From: Acidobacteriota bacterium
Lineage (GTDB): Bacteria; Acidobacteriota; Vicinamibacteria; Vicinamibacterales; JAHECP01
Direction: 5' to 3'
NCBI GenBank assembly: GCA_024641665.1
Contig: JAHECP010000007.1
Location: forward strand, 21,847-77,135
DNA: 55,289 nt
How positions within the stretch are numbered: position 1 is the stretch's first letter; each line of letters opens with the position of its first letter. Of this stretch, positions 16,949-25,401 are shown piece after piece. The notes under the pieces were generated by a model. The model did no database searches and was not told the origin of the DNA. It saw nothing but the letters and a program-made list of their open reading frames with translations. The translations under genes and the position numbers were made by a program.

Positions 16949-19317
16949 AGAGCCGATCAGCGACAGACACCGGCGAGCCGGCCCTGACGACGGATGCGCG
17001 CGAGGCCCTGGAGGGGGCCGGCATCTCCCGCCGGGACTTCCTGAAAGGATCGGGCGCGCTCATCGTCACCTTCAGCGTGGCCCCGCGAGTCGCGGGCGCG
17101 CCGGCCCAGCCCTCTCCGCTGGTCCTGGGCGCGGCGCGCGACCGCGTCGACTCGTGGATCGCGGTCACCGAGGACGGCCGCGTGACGGCCTACACGGGCA
17201 AGAGCGAGCTCGGCCAGGGGCTCTTCACGGCGCAGATGCAGTTGATCGCCGAGGAGCTCGTCGTGCCGATCAGCCGCGTCACCCTCGTCCAGTGCGATAC
17301 GGCCATCACGCCGGATCAGGGCACCACGTCGGGCAGCCAGTCGCACCCGGAGAACTTCAACCACAGCAACCTGGCCCAGGCCGCGGCGACGGCGCGCGAG
17401 GCGCTGTTCCGGCTCGCGTCGGCGCGTCTCGGCCTCCCCGTCGACCAGCTCACGGCCAGGGACGGCACCATCAGCGCGACGACCGATCCGGCCAGGCGTG
17501 TCGGCTACGGCGAGCTGGTGGGTGGACGGAAGTTCGACATCCCGCTCGACGAGCGCGCGACGCGCCGGCCTCGGAGCGCGTGGACCGTGCTCGGCACCTC
17601 CGTGCCCCGTGCGGAGATCCCGGCCATGGTCACCGGGCAGTTCGAGTTCGTGCACACAGTGCGCGTGCCCGGGATGCTCCACGGGCAGGTGATCAGGCCG
17701 CCGGAGGTGGGCGCGAAGCTCACCGGCGTGGACGAGGGCTCGGTCCGGGGCATGGCCGGACTCGTCAAGGTGGTCGTCAAGAAGGACTTCGTCGGCGTCG
17801 TGGCGGAGAAGCCGTGGCAGGCCATCCAGGTGGCGAGGAGATTGAAGACGACGTGGACGTCCGGCGTGGGACTGCCGGATCAGGCCGGCATCGCCGAGTA
17901 CCTCAGGAAGCAGGAATCCCGTGACTCGCTCGTCGTGGACTCGAAGGACGTGGATGCCACGATCACTGGGGCGGCGGCCGAGGTGAAAGCCACCTACTTC
18001 TATCCATATCAGGTGCACGGTTCGATGGGCACCTCCTGCGCCGTCGCCGACGTCCAGCGCGACCGGGCCACCATCTGGTCGGCGACACAGGCGACTCACC
18101 CGCTCCGCCACACGGTGGCCGCGGTCCTGGGCCTGCCGCCCGAGAACGTGCGCGTCATCTTCAGGCTGGGCTCGGGCTGCTACGGCGTCAACGGCGCCGA
18201 CACGGTGTCGTACGACGCGGCACTCCTGTCGCAGGCGGTGGGCAAGCCGGTCCGCGTGCAGCTCCTGCGCAAGGACGAGATGGCGTGGGAAAACTTCGGC
18301 ATTGCGTACGTCGTGGACCAGCGCGTCGGGCTGGATGCCGAGGGGAACATTCTCGCCTGGGACTACGAGGCGTGGACGCCGACGCTCGGTGGCCGGCCGG
18401 GGTACCGGACTCCCGGAAACGTCATCACGGGGTCACTCGTGGGCTTCGAGCCCGAGGAGTTCACGCCGCTCACGCCGGCGCCCGAGCCGACCGGCCGCTT
18501 GCGCAACCGGAGCAACGCGGCGCCGCCCTACGTGGCCGGCTGCGTCGGTGGCCAGTGCGGCGGCACGGGAATCGTCAAGAGCGAGCGGGTCCTGACGCAC
18601 ACCGTGCGATCGCCCTTCTGGACCGGGTCCTTGCGGTCCCCGGCCCGGCTCCAGAACACCTTCGCGCACGAGTGCTTCATGGACGAGCTGGCCGCACGCG
18701 CGAAGGCCGATCCGGTCGCGTATCGCCTGCGTCACCTGAGCGATCCCCGGCTGCGGGAGGCGCTGGCCGCGGTGGCGAAGGCGGCGAACTGGGACAGCCG
18801 GCCGTCACCCAGGACCGACGGGCGGCGGACCGGGATCGCCGCCGGCCGAGGCGTCGCCTGCGTGCTGTACGAAGGGGAGAACGGGTACAGCGCCATGGTG
18901 GCCGAGGTCGAGGTCGATCAGGACACGGGCGCGACGACCGTGAAGCGGATGGTCGTCAGCATCGACTGCGGCCCGATCTCGAACCCCAACGGCCTGAAGA
19001 ACCAGGTCGAAGGCGGCGCGCTCCAGGGCGCGAGCCGCGCGCTGCTGGAGGAGATGACGTGGGACGACACGAAGGTGACGTCCATCGACTGGAGGACCCT
19101 GAAGACGTGGTCGCTGGCCTCCGCCGTGCCGGCGATCGAGAGCGTGCTGATCGACAGGCCCGATGCGGAGGCGAACGGTGCCGGCGAGACGAGCATCACG
19201 GTCGCCGCGGCGGCCATCGCCAACGCGATCTTCGACGCCACCGGAGTTCGCCTTCGCCAGGCGCCGTTCACGCCGGAGCGCGTGAAGGCCGCCCTGGCGG
19301 CGCGCCCCGTCACGTAG
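16945..19317 (+). CDS. iorB: Molybdopterin-binding large subunit, xanthine/aldehyde dehydrogenase family (IorB-like), Tat-exported
   Basis: A 790-residue catalytic subunit carrying molybdenum cytosine-dinucleotide cofactor. The twin-arginine signal SRRDFLKGSGA (28-38) predicts folded export with the small subunit. Cofactor-binding segments include GQGLFTAQMQLIAEEL, GSGCYGVNGADTVSYDAALL and CGPISNPNG; the catalytic base is the glutamate of NGAGETS (E748). Relatives hydroxylate N-heterocycles such as isoquinoline, or oxidise aldehydes. Electron acceptor is probably a periplasmic cytochrome, none of which is encoded here beyond the distant octaheme protein. Confidence 0.9.
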   Translation: MKSRSATDTGEPALTTDAREALEGAGISRRDFLKGSGALIVTFSVAPRVAGAPAQPSPLVLGAARDRVDSWIAVTEDGRVTAYTGKSELGQGLFTAQMQLIAEELVVPISRVTLVQCDTAITPDQGTTSGSQSHPENFNHSNLAQAAATAREALFRLASARLGLPVDQLTARDGTISATTDPARRVGYGELVGGRKFDIPLDERATRRPRSAWTVLGTSVPRAEIPAMVTGQFEFVHTVRVPGMLHGQVIRPPEVGAKLTGVDEGSVRGMAGLVKVVVKKDFVGVVAEKPWQAIQVARRLKTTWTSGVGLPDQAGIAEYLRKQESRDSLVVDSKDVDATITGAAAEVKATYFYPYQVHGSMGTSCAVADVQRDRATIWSATQATHPLRHTVAAVLGLPPENVRVIFRLGSGCYGVNGADTVSYDAALLSQAVGKPVRVQLLRKDEMAWENFGIAYVVDQRVGLDAEGNILAWDYEAWTPTLGGRPGYRTPGNVITGSLVGFEPEEFTPLTPAPEPTGRLRNRSNAAPPYVAGCVGGQCGGTGIVKSERVLTHTVRSPFWTGSLRSPARLQNTFAHECFMDELAARAKADPVAYRLRHLSDPRLREALAAVAKAANWDSRPSPRTDGRRTGIAAGRGVACVLYEGENGYSAMVAEVEVDQDTGATTVKRMVVSIDCGPISNPNGLKNQVEGGALQGASRALLEEMTWDDTKVTSIDWRTLKTWSLASAVPAIESVLIDRPDAEANGAGETSITVAAAAIANAIFDATGVRLRQAPFTPERVKAALAARPVT

Positions 19318-19353
19318 CGCGGCGTCGGCCACGCGCGCGACGTCACGCCGCGC
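19317..19353. terminator. Bidirectional hairpin between convergent genes
   Basis: GCGCGGCGT (19317-19325) and ACGCCGCGC (19345-19353) form a perfect 9-bp stem with a 19-nt loop, exactly between the convergent molybdoenzyme and methyltransferase genes. No U-tract. Confidence 0.5.
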
Positions 19354-19367
19354 GCATCGCCGGCGGT

Positions 19368-19985
19368 TCAGCGATAGATGATGAAGAACAAGCCGTCGAG
19401 GAAGTCGTTCGTCTCGGCGCGCCGAAACCCCGCCTCGCTCATCCACTGATCGAGCTGCGCTTCGGTATAACGCATGGATTCGTGTGCGGGCGGCCACGCG
19501 TCGCGATAGTCGATGATCGCGACGCGCCCGCCGGGCTTCACGGACCGGCGCAGCCGCTTCAGGTACGGGCCGGGGTTGGCGATGTGGTGCAGCGTGTCGC
19601 AGATGAGGACGAGGTCGACCGCCTCGGGGATCTTCGGATCGTCGGGCGCCGCCAGCACGGTTCGCAGGGTCTCGAGGCCCTCCTCGCGCGCCGAGTCGGC
19701 GACCAGGGCGAGCAGCCCGAGGTCGACGTCCACCGCGTACGCGACGCCGCCGGGCGCCACCGCGCGCGCCATCGGCCGGGTGAACAGCCCGGATCCCGCC
19801 CCCAGATCGAGGACGTGCATGCCCGGTTCGAGCTTCAGCGCGGCCACGACACGCGGCACCTGAAGGCGGGCGACACGCTCGGTGCGCTCTAGCACCTTCA
19901 CGTACTCCTCCGCGTCACGCTGCTGAGCGGCCAGGAGCGTGCCCGTCAACGCCACGCCCATCAGCCAAGAGACTCCTCGCGTCAT
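19368..19985 (-). CDS. Class I SAM-dependent methyltransferase with a signal peptide
   Basis: A 205-residue Rossmann-fold methyltransferase. SAM-binding motif I is VLDLGAGSG (about residues 58-66), followed by the acidic motif II VDVD and motif IV LVLICDTLHHIANPGPYL. The N-terminus MTRGVSWLMGVALTGTLLAAQQ reads as a signal peptide, which is odd because SAM is cytoplasmic; such forms do recur in Acidobacteria and related phyla. The start is well supported by GAGAGGAG shortly upstream. Substrate unknown (ubiquinone-type, arsenite or small-molecule methyltransferases share the fold). Confidence 0.82.
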   Translation of the reverse strand: MTRGVSWLMGVALTGTLLAAQQRDAEEYVKVLERTERVARLQVPRVVAALKLEPGMHVLDLGAGSGLFTRPMARAVAPGGVAYAVDVDLGLLALVADSAREEGLETLRTVLAAPDDPKIPEAVDLVLICDTLHHIANPGPYLKRLRRSVKPGGRVAIIDYRDAWPPAHESMRYTEAQLDQWMSEAGFRRAETNDFLDGLFFIIYR

Positions 19986-20039
19986 GGCATCACTCCTCTC
20001 GCGCTCCCGGCGATCGCCGTCCAGCCCGGTCGGGGTCGG

Positions 20040-20753
20040 CTAGGGCAGCTTGACCGCCTCCCATTGCACGTCGTCGCCTGCCTCGCCAATCCTGCGCACG
20101 TACAACACCACCCGCGCTTCGCGCCGGCTGGGCCGCAGCCGTTTGCCGATGTCGACCGTCCCGTGGAAGACCGGCGCGCCCGACGCCAGCTCCCGGATCT
20201 CGTGAACGCCCCTCGCCATCAGGGCGCCGACGCGCTGGGGCCCCGAGAAGTCGTCGGGCCACGGCCACGACGCGATGTGGACCACGCGGCCGTCGTTCCC
20301 GTCCGCCGCATGGCCGACGGCCGCGAGCGCGCCGACCACGCCCTGGCACGTGCCGCCGAGGCCCTCGAGGTGAACGCCGCAGCGCGCCGCCAGCGAGTAG
20401 GCCTCCTCCGGCTGCACGACCTCCGTCTGGCACCGCCGCGCGAAACGGACGACCTCCCCCGGGACCTCGCCGCGGGTCAGCGCCAGTCCGGGATCGCTCC
20501 CGTCGACGAACGCCGCGCGCATGCCGGCCCGAGCGAAGTCGAGCAGCCCGCCGGTCGCCGCGCCATCGAGGAGGATGATCGACGCCGAGCCGTTCTTGCT
20601 GGTGAACGGAATGCGCGGATCGATCAGGAGCTGATGCCGGACGACGAGCCCCGCGTGGGGTGGACAGTGCAAACCGTCGAGGAGCCGGCGCGCCAGCTGG
20701 TTCGTCCCGGGCGAGTCCTTCGTGTCCGTATCGTCGATGCCGATGTAGATCAT
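20040..20753 (-). CDS. TiaS-like DDTD-motif protein without tRNA-binding domains
   Basis: A 237-residue protein beginning with the kinase-like signature YIGIDDTDTKDSPGTNQLAR of the TCKD/FLD family. Archaeal TiaS, which makes agmatidine in tRNA-Ile2, has these two domains plus OB-fold and zinc-ribbon domains that are absent here. Further family-like segments are IPFTSKNGSASI and EGLGGTCQGVVGALAAVG. Bacteria normally use TilS for this tRNA, so tRNA modification is unlikely to be its role. The gene starts inside the end of the upstream membrane-protein gene (ATGA overlap at 20750-20753), so the two proteins probably act together. Confidence 0.65.
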   Translation of the reverse strand: MIYIGIDDTDTKDSPGTNQLARRLLDGLHCPPHAGLVVRHQLLIDPRIPFTSKNGSASIILLDGAATGGLLDFARAGMRAAFVDGSDPGLALTRGEVPGEVVRFARRCQTEVVQPEEAYSLAARCGVHLEGLGGTCQGVVGALAAVGHAADGNDGRVVHIASWPWPDDFSGPQRVGALMARGVHEIRELASGAPVFHGTVDIGKRLRPSRREARVVLYVRRIGEAGDDVQWEAVKLP

Positions 20754-21367
20754 CCGCGTTCGACCGTCCGGCGCCGATCGCTCGAGAACCAGATCGCCGC
20801 GCTGATGAGACCGGCGACCGCGCCGGCGGCGAGATAGGTCACGCCCGCCCGCGGCCACCAGTCCTGCATCGGCCGCATGCCGGGGGCATCGAAGCCCCCG
20901 AGCTTCACGCCACCGCGCGCCACGAGGGCCAGCAAGTTGCTCGTCAGGCCCGCCGCCACGAACGCCCCGTAGAGGCGCCATCCGCTGCGCATCCACGCCA
21001 GGGCCAGATCCAGCAGCGGCCCCGTAGCGCACAGGCTCGTGAGAGCGCCGGCACCGAGCGCGGCGTGGCCGCCGCCTCTGAGCCAGGCCGCGGTGACGCC
21101 GGCGCCGACCGCCATGATCGAGCCCGCGCCGCGGCGCGGAACCAGGGCCAGACCGCAGGCCAGCGGCAGCACCGCGAGGACGATGGCGTGCCCCGGGATC
21201 CGGAGGCCCAGCCGCAGTGAGGCCGTGGGCACCGCGGCCGCGCCGCCGGCGAGCAACAGCACCGCCGTTTCGAGCGTCGAGATCCGCGGGCCGGCCCGCC
21301 GGCCGAGCGCCGGTACCCGCGTCGCGCCCGCCAAGCCTTCGTGCAACGGGAAGATGCCGGTGGACAT
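20750..21367 (-). CDS. Integral membrane protein coupled to the TiaS-like gene
   Basis: A 205-residue protein with about five or six hydrophobic spans (from ETAVLLLAGGAAAVP to YLAAGAVAGLISAAIWF) and a basic C-terminus. I do not recognise a family with confidence. Small size, glycine-rich helices and the RRGAGSIMAVGAGVTAAW loop recall substrate-binding S-components of ECF transporters, but this is a weak analogy. The start at 21367 is uncertain because no good ribosome-binding site is visible and a hydrolase pseudogene ends 19 bp upstream. Its stop overlaps the start of the next gene by four bases. Confidence 0.6.
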   Translation of the reverse strand: MSTGIFPLHEGLAGATRVPALGRRAGPRISTLETAVLLLAGGAAAVPTASLRLGLRIPGHAIVLAVLPLACGLALVPRRGAGSIMAVGAGVTAAWLRGGGHAALGAGALTSLCATGPLLDLALAWMRSGWRLYGAFVAAGLTSNLLALVARGGVKLGGFDAPGMRPMQDWWPRAGVTYLAAGAVAGLISAAIWFSSDRRRTVERG

Positions 21368-21386
21368 GAAGATTCGGAGCGCCAGG

Positions 21387-21949
21387 TCAGTGCGAACGGG
21401 GCGGCATGTGCTCCCTGAAGAAATCCATCGCCTGTTGAATGGCCTTCAGCTGCATCGCGTCCGGGTGGTAGACCCCCCTTGTCGTCCTTCGGCACGCGAA
21501 TGAGATAGCCGTGCACCGGATGATCGTCGGACGCGTACTGCACGTCGAGATTGGCTTCCTTCATCCACGTGTAGGCCGTCTCGAAGATGCCCTGGAGCGG
21601 ATCATGAGCCGGCGTCGAGGAAGCGCTCCATCGCATAGGCGTCGTTGTTGACGTAGTCCCGAACCTGCTGCACGCCGGCGCCGCCGTTGCCCGTGAAGAA
21701 CAGCACGATCGGGAACGGGCCCTTGCCCTTCGGATGGCGAAGGCCGATGGGCGTGAACAGGCCGTCCACGGTCTCGAGCAGGGTGATGTCCACGGGAATG
21801 TCGGAATTGACCACCGGCTCGGTGAACGTGAAGGACTCCCAGGGCTCGGTCACGTGGGCGGGACCGAAGACCTTCCCCGACTCCTGGCCGAAGGCGAGCG
21901 CCGCGGCACACACCCACGCAGAGCACGTCAGTGCGATGACCCGGCCCAT
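21387..21949 (-). pseudogene. Decayed exported alpha/beta hydrolase (cassette A)
   Basis: A broken copy of the 347-residue hydrolase at 30632-31675. The intact start (ATG 21949, behind AAGGAGGAAGCAA) leads through a signal peptide and the N-terminal domain (TPIGLRHPKGKGPFPIVLFFTGNG) to ERFLDAG. There the sequence jumps out of frame to DPLQGIFETAYTWM, losing the equivalent of about 150 residues including the nucleophile elbow. A second lesion is an extra base in a C6 run (21473-21478); correcting it restores YHPDAMQLKAIQQAMDFFRE and a stop at 21387. Two independent lesions argue for true decay rather than one sequencing error. The promoter upstream (site A) remains. Confidence 0.8.
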
Positions 21950-22071
21950 TTGCTTCCTCCTTGCATCCGCGGCCTGACGTGGGCGTGGCTCGCCGGGCCC
22001 TCCGACATATACCCTCCTCTGTGGACGCCGCTGAGGTTGCCGATGGCATACACAGCCGGGCATCAGGCGAG

Positions 22072-22112
22072 TGGTCCGACAACCCTACCACCATATGACC
22101 AGGCCATGTCAA
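22072..22112 (-). promoter_or_regulatory. Site A: hydrolase-side promoter with FadR-like operator
   Basis: Reading the minus strand: TTGACA (22112-22107), 19 bp, TAGGGT (22087-22082) preceded by TGG (extended -10), then the operator-like TTGTCGGACCA (22082-22072), one base off the FadR-type consensus TGGTCNGACCA. It points into the hydrolase pseudogene. The same arrangement recurs at sites B, C and D. Confidence 0.65.
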
Positions 22113-22182
22113 GTTCTTTCTGGGCTCGATCTGAGCTTTGGCCAGGAGGATTGCCCGGTTGACGGTACGCGGCGGCCGGGTT

Positions 22183-22193
22183 TGGTATAGTGG
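22183..22193 (+). promoter_or_regulatory. Site A: regulator-side extended -10
   Basis: TTGGTATAGTGG contains the extended -10 TGG-TATAGT (-10 at 22186-22191), 29 bp before the FadR-A start. The same element precedes the relic at site B and the regulator at site C, but here the downstream TGGCTAGACCA operator is not conserved. Confidence 0.55.
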
Positions 22194-22219
22194 TACGATT
22201 ATTCGACGGAAGCTCAACC

Positions 22220-22957
22220 ATGTATAAAGCCCTACGCTCCTCCCGCCTCTACGAACAGATCGTGGACCAGATCGAACAGTCCGTCCTGGCCGGCACGCTG
22301 AAGCCGGGCGACCAGCTTCCGGCCGAGCGCGAGCTCGCGCTGCAGTTCGGTGTGAGCCGCACGGCCGTCCGCGAAGCCGTCAAGGCGCTGCGCGAGAAGG
22401 GGCTCGTTGAAGCCTATCCCGGCCGGGGCACGTTCATCACGAGCGGCACCTCGCAGGCCATTCGCCAGTCGTTCGGCCTGATGCTGAAGATGGGCGGCCA
22501 CGAGGGCACGGTCCAGCTCGTGGAAGTGCGAGAGATCTTCGAACCGGAGATCGCCGCGCTCGCCGCGCTCCGCGCGCAGGATCGGCATATCGCGAGCCTG
22601 AGAGAGGCGCTGGAGACCATGGAGGCCGCGATGAACGACCCCGACCGCTTCATCGAAGCCGACCTCGACTTCCACCTCCTGCTCGCGGAAGCGACCGAGA
22701 ATCCGTTCGTGCCGATCCTCATCGATTCGATCGTGGGATTGCTGCGCGAGCAGCGGAAGCGCATCTCGCAGGCGACCGACGGCCTCAGGCACGGACAGCT
22801 GCATCACGGTCGCATCCTCGCGGCGATCGAGCGGCACGATCCCGAGGCGGCGCGGGACGCGATGCGCGCCCATCTTCGCCAGGTGCGTGACGACGCCTCC
22901 ACCGCCGTGGCCGACAGCCCCGTGCCATCGGAGGCGGGACCCGGCCGGACGCGGTGA
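22220..22957 (+). CDS. FadR-subfamily GntR regulator (FCD domain), copy A
   Basis: A 245-residue regulator. The winged helix occupies residues 8-75, with QLPAERELALQFGVSRTAVR as the recognition region and the wing EAYPGRGTF. The FCD ligand domain follows (about 95-225); its metal/acid-binding pattern is visible in EADLDFHLLLAEATENP and the HHGRIL histidines. The DNA-binding half is nearly identical to that of copy C (49916-50635), so both likely bind the same operators. The start ATG (MYKALRSSRLY) aligns with copy C. It sits divergent to the hydrolase pseudogene. FCD regulators usually sense organic acids. Confidence 0.9.
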   Translation: MYKALRSSRLYEQIVDQIEQSVLAGTLKPGDQLPAERELALQFGVSRTAVREAVKALREKGLVEAYPGRGTFITSGTSQAIRQSFGLMLKMGGHEGTVQLVEVREIFEPEIAALAALRAQDRHIASLREALETMEAAMNDPDRFIEADLDFHLLLAEATENPFVPILIDSIVGLLREQRKRISQATDGLRHGQLHHGRILAAIERHDPEAARDAMRAHLRQVRDDASTAVADSPVPSEAGPGRTR

Positions 22958-23151
22958 AGGCGGAAATCTCGCGCGTCCGACCCGCCGGCCGCACCGCGTA
23001 GTCGCCGCCCGCCTCCAGTCCGTCAAGCCTCAGGTGCGCCAGTTCCAGATCACGCCGAGCATCGGCGGCGTCTTCACGAGTCGATCCAACCAGTCACTGG
23101 TGGCGAAGATCGCGTAGTCGATTCACCGGTGAGCGGACCGGACGGCGGGGC

Positions 23152-25401
23152 TCAGAACACGAGGGTCTGGGTGAACTTGAGCAGCAGCGCCCGCTGGGTC
23201 GCACCGGGGAGCCGCGTCTCGTTCCACACCACGTAGAGGTCGCTGAGCGGGTGGTGAATCAGGTTGTAACGGATGTTCGACAACCAGACGTTGGCCTCGC
23301 CGTTGTACTGCACGAAGGCGTTCAGGAACATCCGCGGGGTGAAGGAGCAGTCGAGTTTCAGCCCCACGAGGTTTCCCGTGAACGACCCTTGTGGGAGGTC
23401 GATGGCGCTCCGGCTCAAGGTCGCACTCGCCGCGAAGTTGGCGCTGAAGCGGACGCGCAGGCTGGCGTCCACCGCGCGCTGGCGGCCCGTCCAGAACCCG
23501 CCCGCCTTCGCTTCCAGGCTGCCCGAGATCGACGCGCTCTTGTTCGATGTGTAGTTGGCGCCCACCTCCTCGAAGCGGTACGCCCCGGGCGCGACGGTCA
23601 GGCTCGAGCCGATGCCGAAGGGCGCATCGAGCCGCTCGGACGTGCTGTTGGCCCAGGCTTTGAGCTCGCCGCCATCGGCGAACAGCATCCCGTAGTTCAC
23701 GGCGTCCATCCGCGTCAGCCACCGGCGATAGTGACTGTCGCCCGTGAACTCGACGTTCGCGCCCAGCCGGTACTCCAGCACCCGCGCGGCCGAGTTCACC
23801 GGCCGGAGGACGCGCGTGTACTTCCCGAACAGCGTCGCGACGCCCAGCCGGCGCACGAAGCCGAGGTCGTGACGAAAGCCATCGCCGACCTGCACGAAGC
23901 CGAGCCGCAGGCGGTGAGCGCTGCTGTCGAGCCGCAGGTCGGCCTGTCCGGCCCAGTCCCCGCCCTGGCCCTCGGTGCTGCTGCGCATGACGAAGGCGGA
24001 CATCTCCAGCGTGCGGCGGGGGGACACCCGCAGGTCGACGCCGGCGACGCGGTTGAAGCCGCCGGCGCCGGCGGGCTCGCGCCCGAAATAGAAGGCGCCG
24101 ACCGACGCGGCGTCGGACACCGCCCGCGCGACGTTCACCGCCGTGAAGTTGTTGCCGGGTTCGCCCTCGAACGAGTCGGTCTGCATCGACAGGATCCCGA
24201 GGGTCTGCGCGCCGGCCCGGCCGGTCAGGCGCAGGCCGCCGACGACCTGGATCGGCTGGCCGGTCGACGAGAGACCGATCCGGCGGCTGAAGAAGGGCAC
24301 GAGGTCGCGGCGCGGCGCTTCGCTGTCGGAATCGGTGAGGCCGATCTGGAAGCTCGCGGGATTCTCCAGGAAGAAGGCGCGCTGCTCGGGAAAGAAGAGG
24401 TTGAAGCGCGTCAGGTTGATCTGCTGCGTGTCGGCTTCGACCTGTGAGAAGTCCGTGCGGTAGGTGGCGTCCAGCACGAGCGACGACGTGACGCCCCACT
24501 TGAGATCGAGGCCGCCGTCACCCCGGGGGGGTCCGTCCCCGTCCGGCGCGCCGGGCTGGATGCGCGCGGTGGCAAAGGGCGTCACCTGCAGGTTCCGCCC
24601 ACGCCCGACGCCCGCGATGCCCAGGAGCCGGCCCGCGTACGCCACGTTGTAATGGGAGAACTGGCGCGGGACGGGCGCCCAGGTCGTCTTCTCGTTGGCG
24701 CGGCGCGCGATCCGGACCAGGTTGAGTCCCCACTCTTGTGTCGGCCGATCCGGGAACCGCAGGGTCTTGAAGGGAATCGCGAACTCCGCGCTCCACCCGT
24801 CGGGCCGGACGGCCGTCCGGACGAACCACACGCCGTGCCAGTTGGCGTCGTTGCGGCGGCCGTTGTCGTAGGCCTCGGTATCGCGCTGCGCGCCGCCCGG
24901 GTTGGTCAGGAAGCCGTACGCGTTGCGTTGGTCCAGGAACGTGTCGAAGACCAGCCCGAACATGTCGGTTTCCTTGCCGCTGAAGTCCCGCTTCAGGTCG
25001 TCGACGACCAGGTCGTCCGGCGACTCGTCGTACAGCACGACGCCGACGTAGAGGGTCGAGGCGTCGTAGAGGAACCGCACCTCGGTTCGATGCGTGGCGG
25101 GCTCGAACTCGGCGGGTTGCTGCTGGTAGAAGTCCGTGGCCGGGGTGGCGAGCTGCCAGGCGGGCTCGTCAAGGACGCCGTCGAGATGAATGGCTTCGTC
25201 GATCCGGACGGCCGTCACGAGCTTGGCCGCGCGGATCGCTTCGAGGTCGGGCGGGGTGGAGGACGCGGCGGCCTCCGGGATCAGCAGCAGGCTCGCGACC
25301 AGGACCGCGCCCGCGCCGGCCTGGAGCGCGGACGGATCCGTCCACGCCCCGGGCCGGCCCCCCTTGCGGCTCGCGCGCCGGACGTGCGCTCCTCTGGTCA
25401 C
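23152..25401 (-). CDS. DUF5916 protein: CBM9-like domain plus outer-membrane beta-barrel
   Basis: A 749-residue exported protein. Residues 1 to about 46 are a long basic signal peptide. A carbohydrate-binding CBM9-like domain follows (about 60-240: IDEAIHLDGVLDEPAWQ, VRFLYDASTLYVGV, EFAIPFKTLRFP). The rest is a beta-barrel ending in the aromatic TLVF typical of outer-membrane insertion. The GTG start at 25401 overlaps the TGA of the upstream hydrolase (GTGA), so it is translationally coupled to the hydrolase array. DUF5916 proteins are common in Acidobacteria and Bacteroidetes but uncharacterised; a surface receptor or channel for the hydrolase products is a reasonable inference. Confidence 0.88.
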   Translation of the reverse strand: MTRGAHVRRASRKGGRPGAWTDPSALQAGAGAVLVASLLLIPEAAASSTPPDLEAIRAAKLVTAVRIDEAIHLDGVLDEPAWQLATPATDFYQQQPAEFEPATHRTEVRFLYDASTLYVGVVLYDESPDDLVVDDLKRDFSGKETDMFGLVFDTFLDQRNAYGFLTNPGGAQRDTEAYDNGRRNDANWHGVWFVRTAVRPDGWSAEFAIPFKTLRFPDRPTQEWGLNLVRIARRANEKTTWAPVPRQFSHYNVAYAGRLLGIAGVGRGRNLQVTPFATARIQPGAPDGDGPPRGDGGLDLKWGVTSSLVLDATYRTDFSQVEADTQQINLTRFNLFFPEQRAFFLENPASFQIGLTDSDSEAPRRDLVPFFSRRIGLSSTGQPIQVVGGLRLTGRAGAQTLGILSMQTDSFEGEPGNNFTAVNVARAVSDAASVGAFYFGREPAGAGGFNRVAGVDLRVSPRRTLEMSAFVMRSSTEGQGGDWAGQADLRLDSSAHRLRLGFVQVGDGFRHDLGFVRRLGVATLFGKYTRVLRPVNSAARVLEYRLGANVEFTGDSHYRRWLTRMDAVNYGMLFADGGELKAWANSTSERLDAPFGIGSSLTVAPGAYRFEEVGANYTSNKSASISGSLEAKAGGFWTGRQRAVDASLRVRFSANFAASATLSRSAIDLPQGSFTGNLVGLKLDCSFTPRMFLNAFVQYNGEANVWLSNIRYNLIHHPLSDLYVVWNETRLPGATQRALLLKFTQTLVF

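Noticed and set aside
21931-22008. A 26-codon frame (ATG 22008) with GAGGAGGG upstream, ahead of the hydrolase pseudogene
   Set aside because: Very short, overlaps the pseudogene start and has no counterpart upstream of the cassette B hydrolase.
22958-23151. Possible coding relic (VRQFQITPSIGGVF) after FadR-A
   Set aside because: No family recognised, no start site; probably chance reading of the intergenic region.
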